In this document: positions 9,164 through 17,426 of the stretch, piece by piece
Position numbering within the stretch: the first letter of the stretch is position 1
Layout of the letters: every line of letters starts with the position of its first letter
NCBI RefSeq assembly: GCF_017798165.1
Contig: NZ_CP059068.1
Location: 1,922,001 to 1,986,000, forward strand
DNA length: 64,000 nucleotides
Reading direction: 5' to 3'
Source: Rhodoferax sp. AJA081-3
GTDB taxonomy: Bacteria; Pseudomonadota; Gammaproteobacteria; Burkholderiales; Burkholderiaceae_C
Notes under the pieces: model-generated
Seen by the model: the letters and a program-made list of their open reading frames with translations, nothing else
The model's database searches: none
What the model was told of the DNA's origin: nothing
Position numbers and translations under genes: made by a program

Positions 9164-9946
9164 TTACTGCGCCGTCCAACCACCATCAACCGGCAGTGCA
9201 ACACCGGTAATGCCTGCCGCGGAGTTGCTGCACAGGAACACTGCCACCTCACCAATACGCTCGGGCGGGAGCAGCGTTTGGTTGGGTTGTTTCTCGCTGA
9301 GCAGATCCCGAATACCAGCGTTGCGGTCCCCGCCAAACTGGGCCGCACGCAAGTCAATCTGGGGCTGAATGATGGCAGTGTCCGTCCAGCCCGGGCAAAT
9401 GCAGTTGACGGTTATGCCCTGCGTGGCGGTTTCCAACGCGACCCCTTTGGACAGCCCCACCAAACCGTGTTTGGCTGCCAGATAGGCACCCTTGTTGACC
9501 GATGCCACCAAGCCATGTACCGAAGCGATGTTGACAATACGACCCCAGCCGCGTGTACGCATGCCGGGCACCACAGACTTCATGGTGTAAAACGCGGCCG
9601 TCAAATTGACGGCCAATATGGCGTCCCACCGCTCGGCCGGAAAACTGTCAATGCCACACGTGTGCTGAATGCCTGCGTTGTTGACCAAAATGCTGGGCGC
9701 GGCGAGTGCGCCGGTGGCCGCCGCAACCAGGCCTTCCGCCTGCTCGGCATGGGTCAGGTTGGCACAGACGTATGCCGCACGCACCCCATAAGCCGTGGCC
9801 ATGCCGGCCGCAATGGCATCACCTTCTTCTTGCGACTCCATGCCATGCAACACAATGTGCGCGCCGGCTTGTGCGAGGGACCGTGCAATGGCCAAACCAA
9901 TGCCTTGGGTAGAGCCTGTGACCAGGGCAGTTTCATTTTCCAACAC
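9164..9946 (-). CDS. 3-hydroxybutyrate dehydrogenase-like SDR
   Basis: A full-length 260-residue classical SDR: cofactor motif TGSTQGIGLAIA, NNAGIQH, catalytic Ser in IASVHGLVAS and YLAAKHG as YxxxK, with the C-terminal GxxxPVDGGWTAQ. The LVASVNKGAYLAAKHG and QPQIDLRA segments are those of D-3-hydroxybutyrate dehydrogenases, which interconvert 3-hydroxybutyrate and acetoacetate with NAD. It sits 2 bp from the acyl-CoA ligase gene upstream in the operon, so an acyl or ketone-body route is likely. The exact substrate is not proven. Confidence 0.82.
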   Translation of the reverse strand: MLENETALVTGSTQGIGLAIARSLAQAGAHIVLHGMESQEEGDAIAAGMATAYGVRAAYVCANLTHAEQAEGLVAAATGALAAPSILVNNAGIQHTCGIDSFPAERWDAILAVNLTAAFYTMKSVVPGMRTRGWGRIVNIASVHGLVASVNKGAYLAAKHGLVGLSKGVALETATQGITVNCICPGWTDTAIIQPQIDLRAAQFGGDRNAGIRDLLSEKQPNQTLLPPERIGEVAVFLCSNSAAGITGVALPVDGGWTAQ

Positions 9947-9948
9947 AG

Positions 9949-11472
9949 TTATTTCTCCTGACTAAGGGTTTCACGCAACGCGGTTTTGAGCACTTTGCCG
10001 TAGTTGTTCTTGGGCAAGTTGTCGACAAAGATGTAGTGTTTCGGGCGCTTGAAACGCGCAATGTGCTCCAGACACAGTTGGTCGAGGTCCTGGCTGCTCA
10101 CGTTCTGCGACACCACAAAGGCCACCACCACTTCGCCCCATTCCGGATCCGATTGCCCGATGACGGACACCTCGCGCACGCCGGGATGGCGCAGCAGCAC
10201 CTCTTCCACTTCACGCGGGTAGATGTTGGAGCCGCCACTGATGATCACGTCTTTCGAACGGTCCTTGAGTGTCAAAAAACCTTGTGCGTTCAGCGAGCCC
10301 ATATCCCCGGTCCACAACCAGCCATCACGCAAGGCGTTGGCGGTCGCCTGGGGGTTGTTCCAGTAGCCAGCCATGACGGTTTCGCCACGCACCACAATTT
10401 CTCCGGTTGCGCCATGGGGCATGTCGACCCCTGCTTCGTCGACCACACGGACCTCCACCAGCATCTGCGCCACACCCACCGAGGCAATGCGGGCGCCCCA
10501 TTGCGGATGTGTGCTGTCGGCCAGGTGTTCGCGCGATAAGGCGGTAATGGTCATGGGGGACTCCCCCTGCCCATAAATTTGAACAAAGCGCGGGCCCATG
10601 GTGGCCAAGGCGCGCTGGATGTCTTCCACATACATCGGGCCACCACCGTACACAATGGTCTTGAAGCCCGCCACATTTGCCTTTTGGGCGTGCACCTGCT
10701 CCACAAGCCGCTTGACCATGGTGGGGGCCGCAAACATGCAGATCCGTCCAACACTCTCCGCGAGGTCCAGCAGCTCCGCCGCATCAAATCCGCCGGAGAC
10801 CGGCACGACATGGCGTGCGGCGTTGGCAACAATCGCAAAGTTGTACATGCCAGCCCCATGGGACATGGGCGCGGCATACACCATGGCGTCCTGGGCGTCC
10901 ACACCATCCACGTCGCTGAGGTAGCAGGATGTCATGGCATACAGGTTGCGGTGGGTCTGCATCACCCCCTTGGGTCGCCCCGTGGTCCCTGAGGTGTAAA
11001 ACAGCCAGGCCAGGTCATCGGGCTGCCGGTGTACGGGGGCCATCGGCTCGGTTTGCAAGGCCGCGTCGTAGTCCCTCTGGCCCGGTGTGAGCACCTTGCG
11101 CAGTGTTGGCACGTCTGGCAAGACGGGCCCCAAGGTATCCGCCAGGTCGTCCGTCACAAACAGCACACTGGCCTTGGCATCGTCCACAATAAATGCCAGC
11201 TCTTTGGGGTGCAGTTTCGCGTTGATGGGAACCACTGCCAGGCCTGCCCACCATGCGGCGTACAAGATTTCCAGATAGGCCACGTGGTTCGTCATGTAAA
11301 TGGCAACCCGGTCTCCGGCTTGCAGCGCCAGCGTTTGGCGCAGGTAGGCGGCCAGATGGGATGCTCGTGCCGCCAACTGTCCGTAATCCAGCTGTAGCGC
11401 ACCCCCCAACAACACGGCAGGACGGTCGGCGTGGACCCGCGCCGCACGGACCAGTAGTTGGACAATGTTCAC
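9949..11472 (-). CDS. AMP-dependent acyl-CoA synthetase/ligase
   Basis: The GTG at 11472 is chosen because it overlaps the thiolase stop (GTGA) and because homology begins there (VNIVQLL). That gives 507 residues; the longer upstream frame only antisense-reads the thiolase region. Motifs of the adenylate-forming family are present: YTSGTTGRPKGVMQTH (P-loop-like), YGQGESP, TGDMGS, the LKDRSKDVIISGG hinge and the C-terminal Lys in NNYGKVLK. The enzyme activates a carboxylic acid to its CoA thioester via an acyl-AMP. Chain length and substrate cannot be read from the sequence. Confidence 0.87.
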   Translation of the reverse strand: MNIVQLLVRAARVHADRPAVLLGGALQLDYGQLAARASHLAAYLRQTLALQAGDRVAIYMTNHVAYLEILYAAWWAGLAVVPINAKLHPKELAFIVDDAKASVLFVTDDLADTLGPVLPDVPTLRKVLTPGQRDYDAALQTEPMAPVHRQPDDLAWLFYTSGTTGRPKGVMQTHRNLYAMTSCYLSDVDGVDAQDAMVYAAPMSHGAGMYNFAIVANAARHVVPVSGGFDAAELLDLAESVGRICMFAAPTMVKRLVEQVHAQKANVAGFKTIVYGGGPMYVEDIQRALATMGPRFVQIYGQGESPMTITALSREHLADSTHPQWGARIASVGVAQMLVEVRVVDEAGVDMPHGATGEIVVRGETVMAGYWNNPQATANALRDGWLWTGDMGSLNAQGFLTLKDRSKDVIISGGSNIYPREVEEVLLRHPGVREVSVIGQSDPEWGEVVVAFVVSQNVSSQDLDQLCLEHIARFKRPKHYIFVDNLPKNNYGKVLKTALRETLSQEK

Positions 11473-12635
11473 CGCAGTCTCTCCAGGATGCTGACATAAC
11501 TGGCCACTGCAGACCCGCCCATGTTGAAAACACCGGCCATGGATGCGCCGGGCACCTGCATATCGCCCGCTTCGCCCATGAGCTGCATGGCCGCCAGCAC
11601 GTGCATGGACACGCCGGTCGCGCCAATGGGGTGGCCTTTGGCTTTGAGTCCGCCGGAAGGATTCACCGGCAAGGAACCCGTGGCGTGCACGACGCCATCG
11701 GCCAGCAGGCGCGCACCTTGCCCCGGTGGCGCAAGCCCCATCGCCTCGTAACTCAGCAACTCGGCAATCGTGAAACAGTCGTGCACTTCCGCCAAGGAGA
11801 GGTCGGTGATCTTGCAACCGGCCTGCGCCAGCGCCGCACTCCACGCCCGCTGCGGTCCTTCAAACGCCACGGCGTCGCGGCGCGACAGGGGCAGGTAATC
11901 ATTGACCTGCACCCGGCTGCGCAATGATATGGCGCGTGGAAACTGTGCGGCCAGCTCGGAGCTGGCCACAATCACCGCGGCGGCGCCGTCCGACACCAGG
12001 GAACAATCCGTTTTGCGCAGGGGCGCCGCTACCAGCGGGTTCTTGTCTGACACGGTGTTGCAGAACGCAAAACCCAAATCCTTGCGCATCTGCGCCCAGG
12101 GGTTGCGGACCCCGTTGGCGTGGTTTTTTGCCGCGATGTGCGCCAGCGTCTCCGAGTGGTCGCCGTAGCGCGCGAAGTAGGCTTGCGCAATCTGTGCAAA
12201 TATGCCGGGGAAGCTCAAACCCGCGGCAGCCTCTTCCTTCACATACGAAGCGTTGCCCAGAATGCGTGTTGTTTCGGCGCCAGAGACCGCACTCATCTTC
12301 TCGGCACCGATGACCAGCGCAATACGCGCCCGGCCCGCCTCGATGGCATCACACGCGGCATACAGTGCGGCAGCACCCGACGCACAGGCGTTTTCAACGC
12401 GTGTTGCCGGTTTCCACCGCAGGCCTTCGTCGGCCTGCAAGGCCATGGACGCGGCAAAAATTTCCGGCACAAAGCCACCATTGAGCTGCCCCAGCCAGAC
12501 CGCATCGACCTCTCTCGCCGAAATGCCCGCATGCTGAATGGACTGCCCGGCCACACCGGTGATCAGGGACTCCAGGTCCAACCCGTCCAGCCGTCCAAAG
12601 GGGGTGTGCGCCCAGCCTACGATAGAAACGCCCAT
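11469..12635 (-). CDS. Thiolase of the SCP-x / acetyl-CoA acetyltransferase-like subfamily
   Basis: The ATG at 12635 has a GGAG site about 10 bp upstream and gives 388 residues. The nucleophile Cys is in NACASGAAAL, the HDCF box and GGLKAKGHPIGATG (catalytic His) follow. The C-terminal Cys loop of biosynthetic thiolases is replaced by FNMGGSAVAS, typical of SCP-x-like thiolases that cleave branched or sterol-type 3-ketoacyl-CoAs. It is the first gene of a four-gene operon with ligase, SDR and an unknown protein, divergent from a PAS-LuxR regulator 77 bp away that may control it. Confidence 0.83.
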   Translation of the reverse strand: MGVSIVGWAHTPFGRLDGLDLESLITGVAGQSIQHAGISAREVDAVWLGQLNGGFVPEIFAASMALQADEGLRWKPATRVENACASGAAALYAACDAIEAGRARIALVIGAEKMSAVSGAETTRILGNASYVKEEAAAGLSFPGIFAQIAQAYFARYGDHSETLAHIAAKNHANGVRNPWAQMRKDLGFAFCNTVSDKNPLVAAPLRKTDCSLVSDGAAAVIVASSELAAQFPRAISLRSRVQVNDYLPLSRRDAVAFEGPQRAWSAALAQAGCKITDLSLAEVHDCFTIAELLSYEAMGLAPPGQGARLLADGVVHATGSLPVNPSGGLKAKGHPIGATGVSMHVLAAMQLMGEAGDMQVPGASMAGVFNMGGSAVASYVSILERLR

Positions 12636-12712
12636 AGTTATACACTCCAACTTGCTACAGAACGGCAAATGTAAATAACAACCGCGACCGCTGATAGACG
12701 TACAACTACCCG

Positions 12713-13318
12713 ATGAACACCAGGCCCCCATCACAGCAGAACCAACGTGACCCGACAGAAGCAGGACCCGAGGTGACTGACGATCTGGGACTGGTCTTTG
12801 ATCTGGCACCCGTTGGCCTGTGCATCTCGCGTGATCGCATCTTGCAGCGTTGTAATGCGGCTTTTGGTGCCATGTTTGGTTATGCACCTGGCGAATTGCA
12901 TGGACTCTCGTTGGAGATGCTCTACCCCTCGCCCCATGAGTTCGAGAACATCGGTGCGCAGGGTTTTTCCGTGATGAAGAAAGACGGTGTTTACAGTGAC
13001 GAGCGCATCATGCGCCACCGCAATGGCCAGCTTTTTTGGTGCCATGTGGCAGGCCGATCATTACAACGCGACCAACCATTTGCCTGCGCGGTCTGGATGT
13101 TTGAAGACATTTCTGCCCGGCGCACCGTGTCACGCGACCTGACTCCGCGCGAGCGGGAGATCGCCCGCCAGTTGGCTGCCGGCCAAAGCACCAAACACAT
13201 TGCACGCACCCTGGGCGTGAGCCCACGCACCATAGACGGCCACCGCGCCCGCATCCTGCGCAAACTGGGCGCAAAAAGTGCCAGTGAAATGATTGCCAAG
13301 GTGGTGGGGCTGGGCTGA
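12713..13318 (+). CDS. PAS domain LuxR-type transcriptional regulator
   Basis: A 201-residue soluble regulator. Residues about 25-135 form a PAS domain (FDLAPVGLCISRDRILQRCNAAF, with DISARR at its end), and 140-200 a GerE/LuxR helix-turn-helix (LTPREREIARQLAAGQSTKHIA, VSPRTIDGHRARILRKLG). It has no receiver domain, so it would respond to a PAS ligand or redox cue or to a partner kinase. It is divergent from the thiolase operon across a 77-bp gap, which suggests local control of that operon; this is an inference from position only. Confidence 0.85.
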   Translation: MNTRPPSQQNQRDPTEAGPEVTDDLGLVFDLAPVGLCISRDRILQRCNAAFGAMFGYAPGELHGLSLEMLYPSPHEFENIGAQGFSVMKKDGVYSDERIMRHRNGQLFWCHVAGRSLQRDQPFACAVWMFEDISARRTVSRDLTPREREIARQLAAGQSTKHIARTLGVSPRTIDGHRARILRKLGAKSASEMIAKVVGLG

Positions 13319-13353
13319 TTCGGCCACTGCGCAATGCCAGCTGGCAACCCGCA

Positions 13354-13557
13354 CTACCCCTCAAACTGGGGGTGTAGCTGCCGTATGCGTGTCATCGCCA
13401 TGCCGGCGGCGGCAGTACGGGTCTCCACCCCCATCTTGACGAAGATGCACTCCAGGTGTTTCTTCACCGTCATGGGGCTGCTGCCCAGGATGTCACCAAT
13501 GTCCTTGTTGGTCTTGCCCTTGACCACCCAGTACAACACCTCGGCCGCTTTGGGCAT
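13354..13557 (-). pseudogene. Duplicated 3' end of a LuxR response-regulator gene
   Basis: The 67-codon frame encodes the LuxR-type helix-turn-helix only (EVLYWVVKGKTNKDIG, MTVKKHLECIFVKMG, ending LHPQFEG). It is nearly identical to the last 65 residues of the response regulator at 16404-17426: in the nucleotide stretch 13361-13553 against 16411-16602 I count about nine differences in some 185 aligned bases. Similarity stops abruptly at the 5' side near 13553. There is no receiver domain, so it is a fragment. The two copies flank the DUF5916 gene as direct repeats. Confidence 0.8.
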
Positions 13558-13697
13558 GTTGACCGCATCAAGGCCGCCGGTATCTCACAGGCGGCTTGGG
13601 GAACATTGACGATCGTCAAGTACCAGTCCGGCAAATGGTAAGGCGGGTTCCCACCAGATGACGGGAGGGGCGTACAAGGGTTACCTTTTCGGCGGAC

Positions 13698-15992
13698 TCA
13701 ATGCCAAGACCAACCCTGCTGAAACTTGACGAACAATTCTTGCTTTGCCGCTTGCGCTGACTCCTGCGCCCATGACGCACCCAGGCTCCAGCCACGCAAG
13801 GCACCGCGGCGGGCCAGCCAGGCAAGTGTCGTCACGCGGGTATTGCTTTGAGCGGCGGTCAAATTGGCTTCGCCTGCGCGGTTGAAAGTTTGGTTTTGGT
13901 GCACAAGGCGAATGGCTTGCTCTGCACTCAGGTGAAGTATCAATTTGGTTTGCGCACTGCTTTCTTGCAGTGCTGCCGAGCCATTGGGGCCACTGATTCT
14001 GCCGACGCTGGCGTGCTGCTCTAGCTCCAGGCCGTACGGACCCCAGGTATCGCGCCAAGTCACTTGGGAGCTGAGGTTGTAACCCTGCCCCACCCGGTCC
14101 GCATCCACATCGATACGATCCCCCAGTGTCGCTTCGAGATTGACAAACGTCAGACGGGGCCCGGGATGGATGCCGCCGCCGATCAGCAGGCTGCGTGCTT
14201 GATGCACCACGCCGTCAAACCGTGTGCGTGCTCGGTCCAGATTGAGGTGCGCCCACCCTTCGGTCCCCGCAGCGCTCAGAATCCATATGCCGGGCTGCAC
14301 GAGTTCACCCGCGAGCTGAGGGCTCAAAACACCACTGTTGAGGTCTTGCAGCGCACCGGTGTGCATGCCCCGCATAGTCAACTCCAAGGTTGAGATGGCC
14401 TTGTTCTCGGTGGGCACGATGCGTGTCACCTCCAACGAGGTTCGCTGGATGCCCGATTGCGGGACAAACCCGTTGTCATTGACAAAGCGGGGGCTGATGT
14501 GTTCGTAATGGGCAACCCAGCGCCAGTCATCCCCACGGTGGCGCCAACTCAGCCAACTGGCTTGGCCCGTTTGCGCGGGACCTTGGGCAATGGGCTGCCC
14601 TGCAAGGTCCCCATGGGGCGGTAAGGCGGTGGTGTCTTGGCTCTGCAGAAAGTGGCCACGCACCTGGTTGACATCGTCCAGGTCCACTTGACCATCAAAG
14701 CCTGCAAGCTGCGTAGTTACACCCGTGCTCCATTCCCGGGTACTGAGAATGCCCGCAAGTGACGACCTCTCGCTTACTTGTGTGCGGTGCCGCGCGAAGA
14801 AAACGTTGGACGGTTGGTCAACGGCATAGCTGGCGGTTCCAAAGGCATTGGGCCGCAGTATCAGACCTCCCCCGGCATCATGCAGTACCAGTGCCGTTCC
14901 CTCCGTCTCGTTGCCCCGGTAGGTTGAACGCAAACCCCAGCGCGGGTCGGTGATGGCCCTGCTATAGAACGCCAGCAGGCCACGGGATACGTCCCAGTTG
15001 TCCGGCGGAACCTGCCCGACAACATCGCTGCTTTCCAGGAAAAAAGTGCGCTTTTCGGTTTGGAAGAGTGCAAACCGCGTGTTGCCCGCAAGCTGCGGTT
15101 CATCCAGTTCTACCTGTGAAAAATCGGGCCTGAAGATGGCATCCACCACCCAGTCGGCGCGCGGCCTCCATTGCAGCTCCAGCCCCAGATTGACCGTGGA
15201 TTCACGGGTGCCGGCGCCATCGTCCAGCGTTCGTGCGGTGCCTTCGGCGCGTATCCGCAGATGTTGCTCGTCATTGAGCTGCTCGCGCAGCGGGGCATCG
15301 ACGTCAAAACGCTGAAGCTGCGTCAGCATGTGCGGTTGATTGCGTTCCATCGGTGCACTGGCAAAGGCCATGCTGATGTCGCGTGGCACCCGTCGGGTGA
15401 CCATCAGCCCCCACGGGAGCTTTCCATTGAGCGGGTAGCGCAGCACCGAAAGAGGCCAGCGAATCTCAACGCTATAGCCATCTGCCAGGCGATGGCTTGC
15501 TACCTCTACGTCGTGATAGTCCGCTGATTCGTCCTCTTCGTCATCCGACGCGCGGTACACACCATCGGACATAGAGCCTGCGGCATTGACCCTGACAAAC
15601 TGCGCCACCTCTGCGCGTCCAGTCGGGTCAAGCCATACCGTGACTGCGTCTTGGTCTGGGTGAATTTTGTCGCGACGCGCCAAAGGAGCACGAACGTCCT
15701 GTGGGTTGGGGTCCCAGGCGCGAATACCAAAGACCAACGCGCCACGCTCCATCAGCACGCGCACTTCGGTGCGGTAGGGGCCCACATCAAGTTCCGTGTC
15801 AGGCCGAAAGCGCCTAAACGTGGTGTAGGGGCTGGCGGCAGCCCACGCGGCGTCGTTAAGCAAACCATCTATTTGGATGGGCGCTGCATCTACAGGAGCC
15901 GCCACCAAAGGTATGGGCAATGGGTCGGCACATGCTAGCGTGAACGGTAGCGCGATAGTGGCCAGAAAAGTAGAACGATATACAGAAAACAT
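13698..15992 (-). CDS. DUF5916-type outer-membrane protein with CBM9-like N-terminal domain
   Basis: The ATG at 15992 is preferred because a signal peptide follows it (MFSVYRSTFLATIALPFTLACA); this gives 764 residues. The mature N-terminus (IQIDGLLNDAAWAAASPYTTFRRFRPD, VFGIRAWDPNP, EIRWPLSVLRY) resembles carbohydrate-binding family 9-like domains, followed by the strand-rich DUF5916 region with FRPDFSQVELDEPQL and TEKRTFFLESSDV and a likely C-terminal beta barrel ending QQGWSWH. These proteins are predicted outer-membrane proteins, function unproven. The gene is flanked by direct repeats of the response-regulator 3' end, as if placed there by a duplication or insertion. Confidence 0.78.
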   Translation of the reverse strand: MFSVYRSTFLATIALPFTLACADPLPIPLVAAPVDAAPIQIDGLLNDAAWAAASPYTTFRRFRPDTELDVGPYRTEVRVLMERGALVFGIRAWDPNPQDVRAPLARRDKIHPDQDAVTVWLDPTGRAEVAQFVRVNAAGSMSDGVYRASDDEEDESADYHDVEVASHRLADGYSVEIRWPLSVLRYPLNGKLPWGLMVTRRVPRDISMAFASAPMERNQPHMLTQLQRFDVDAPLREQLNDEQHLRIRAEGTARTLDDGAGTRESTVNLGLELQWRPRADWVVDAIFRPDFSQVELDEPQLAGNTRFALFQTEKRTFFLESSDVVGQVPPDNWDVSRGLLAFYSRAITDPRWGLRSTYRGNETEGTALVLHDAGGGLILRPNAFGTASYAVDQPSNVFFARHRTQVSERSSLAGILSTREWSTGVTTQLAGFDGQVDLDDVNQVRGHFLQSQDTTALPPHGDLAGQPIAQGPAQTGQASWLSWRHRGDDWRWVAHYEHISPRFVNDNGFVPQSGIQRTSLEVTRIVPTENKAISTLELTMRGMHTGALQDLNSGVLSPQLAGELVQPGIWILSAAGTEGWAHLNLDRARTRFDGVVHQARSLLIGGGIHPGPRLTFVNLEATLGDRIDVDADRVGQGYNLSSQVTWRDTWGPYGLELEQHASVGRISGPNGSAALQESSAQTKLILHLSAEQAIRLVHQNQTFNRAGEANLTAAQSNTRVTTLAWLARRGALRGWSLGASWAQESAQAAKQELFVKFQQGWSWH

Positions 15993-16403
15993 CGGCCGAT
16001 TATCGAGTGAGGCCACGTATCTAACCTTGACAGACCTGAAGGCGATGCGCCGCATCGACCCACCGCCCACTGTGAGCGCGATGGTGCGTGTTTGGATGGC
16101 ACAGGCTCGGGTTGGCGTGGGGTGGTACCCCAGGCAGGTCCCAGCCCTTGCCGGGCTACCCGGCTTGAGCGTCGGCATCTGCCGTGACCTGATGCGCCGG
16201 TGCTGCCAGTGCTGCCAGTGCCGTCACTGCATGGTGTACGGCGACGGTCTTGTAGAGCAGCGTGCGCTCAGGATGACACGGGTTACGAAGCTTGGGCGTG
16301 CTACGACGGGCATCGTGCAGTGCCAACGTGAAGGACATGCACTTCAAAATTGCTAGCTGCATATGTATATTTCACGGGGGCTCAAGGCTTATTTTGCCAA
16401 CAA
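15993..16403. other. Intergenic region, mostly unexplained
   Basis: About 410 bp upstream of the DUF5916 gene. I see no convincing gene; open frames on both strands lack family resemblance. It holds a short TGCTGCCAG tandem near 16202-16218 and, at 16346-16382, one copy of the dispersed TAGCCCCCG motif. The DUF5916 promoter should lie in the right-hand part. Confidence 0.5.
16346..16382 (-). repeat. Dispersed TAGCCCCCG motif, copy 2
   Basis: On the minus strand it reads AGCCCCCGTGAAATATAC and continues to a GCTAGCAATTTT end. The first T is replaced by G, otherwise it fits the shared pattern. It lies just downstream of the response-regulator stop. Confidence 0.6.
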
Positions 16404-17426
16404 CTATCCCTCAAACTGCGGATGCAACTGCCGTATGCGTGTCATCGCCATGCCGGCGGCGGCAGTACGGGTCTCCACCCCCATCTTGACAAAGATGCGC
16501 TCCAGGTGTTTCTTCACCGTCATGGGGCTGCTACCCAGGATGTCACCAATGTCCTTGTTGGTCTTGCCCTTGACCACCCAATACAACACCTCGGCCTCTT
16601 TGGCGGTGAGTTTGAACGACAGGCTCATGGCCTCGATGACGGCGGTGTCGGACACCTCGCGCATCACGATCAGCCAGTCGCCATCTTCCACGCTGCCGTC
16701 GCTGTCACCAATCTGCTGGTGCAGCCTAAAGGTCAGGCGCCGGGCCCCTTGTTCGATGGCGAAGCGGGGTGGCTCTGCGCCCGGTGGCTGGGGTTGTGCC
16801 AGCAGGGCCAGGCAGCTGCGCAGCCAGGCCAGCACCGGCTTGGGCGTCAGCGGCGCCTGGGTGCCACAGTAACGCTCCAGCAGCTCACGGGCCAAGGGCG
16901 TTTGCCACATCAGCGCGCCGTCGCTGGCACGCACGGTGATGGTGGCGTAACCAAAGGCATCCAGCGCGTTGCGGGTCTGGCGCCGTTCACGTGCGCCCTT
17001 CAGGTGCACCTGCATGCGGGCCAGCACCTCTTTGGGTTTGATGGGTTTGGTGACATAGTCCACACCGCCCGATTCCAGCGCGGCCACCAGATACTCCGTC
17101 TCGGTCAGGCCCGTCATAAAGACGATGGGAATGTGCGCCGTGGCCGCCAGGGCCTTGAGGCGGCGCGCCACTTCAAAACCGTCCATGCCAGGCATCATGG
17201 CGTCCAGCAAGATGATGTCGGGCACGGCCTGTGTGGCGCGCTGCAACGCGGCCTCGCCCGAGGTGGCGACCAGTACGGTGTAACCGGATTCGTCCAGCGC
17301 GTCGTGCAACACCGACAGGTTGTCGGGCACGTCATCCACGATAAGCACCACATCGCTGTTGGCACGGTCCAGTGTGCCGTGCAAGGCACTGCTGGCCGAT
17401 GGAGTAGCGGGTTCAAAAGGCGTCAT
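16404..17426 (-). CDS. Two-component response regulator, receiver plus LuxR helix-turn-helix
   Basis: A 340-residue protein: receiver domain at about 25-145 (VVLIVDDVPDN acidic pair, phospho-acceptor Asp in DIILLDAMMPG, Lys in YVTKPIKP), a middle region of about 120 residues of unrecognised type, and a C-terminal LuxR-type helix-turn-helix (about 275-335). Its start overlaps the 3' end of the permease-kinase hybrid gene by 14 bp, so it is almost certainly the cognate output of that kinase. The divergent urease operon is a plausible target, but no binding site is shown. Confidence 0.88.
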   Translation of the reverse strand: MTPFEPATPSASSALHGTLDRANSDVVLIVDDVPDNLSVLHDALDESGYTVLVATSGEAALQRATQAVPDIILLDAMMPGMDGFEVARRLKALAATAHIPIVFMTGLTETEYLVAALESGGVDYVTKPIKPKEVLARMQVHLKGARERRQTRNALDAFGYATITVRASDGALMWQTPLARELLERYCGTQAPLTPKPVLAWLRSCLALLAQPQPPGAEPPRFAIEQGARRLTFRLHQQIGDSDGSVEDGDWLIVMREVSDTAVIEAMSLSFKLTAKEAEVLYWVVKGKTNKDIGDILGSSPMTVKKHLERIFVKMGVETRTAAAGMAMTRIRQLHPQFEG

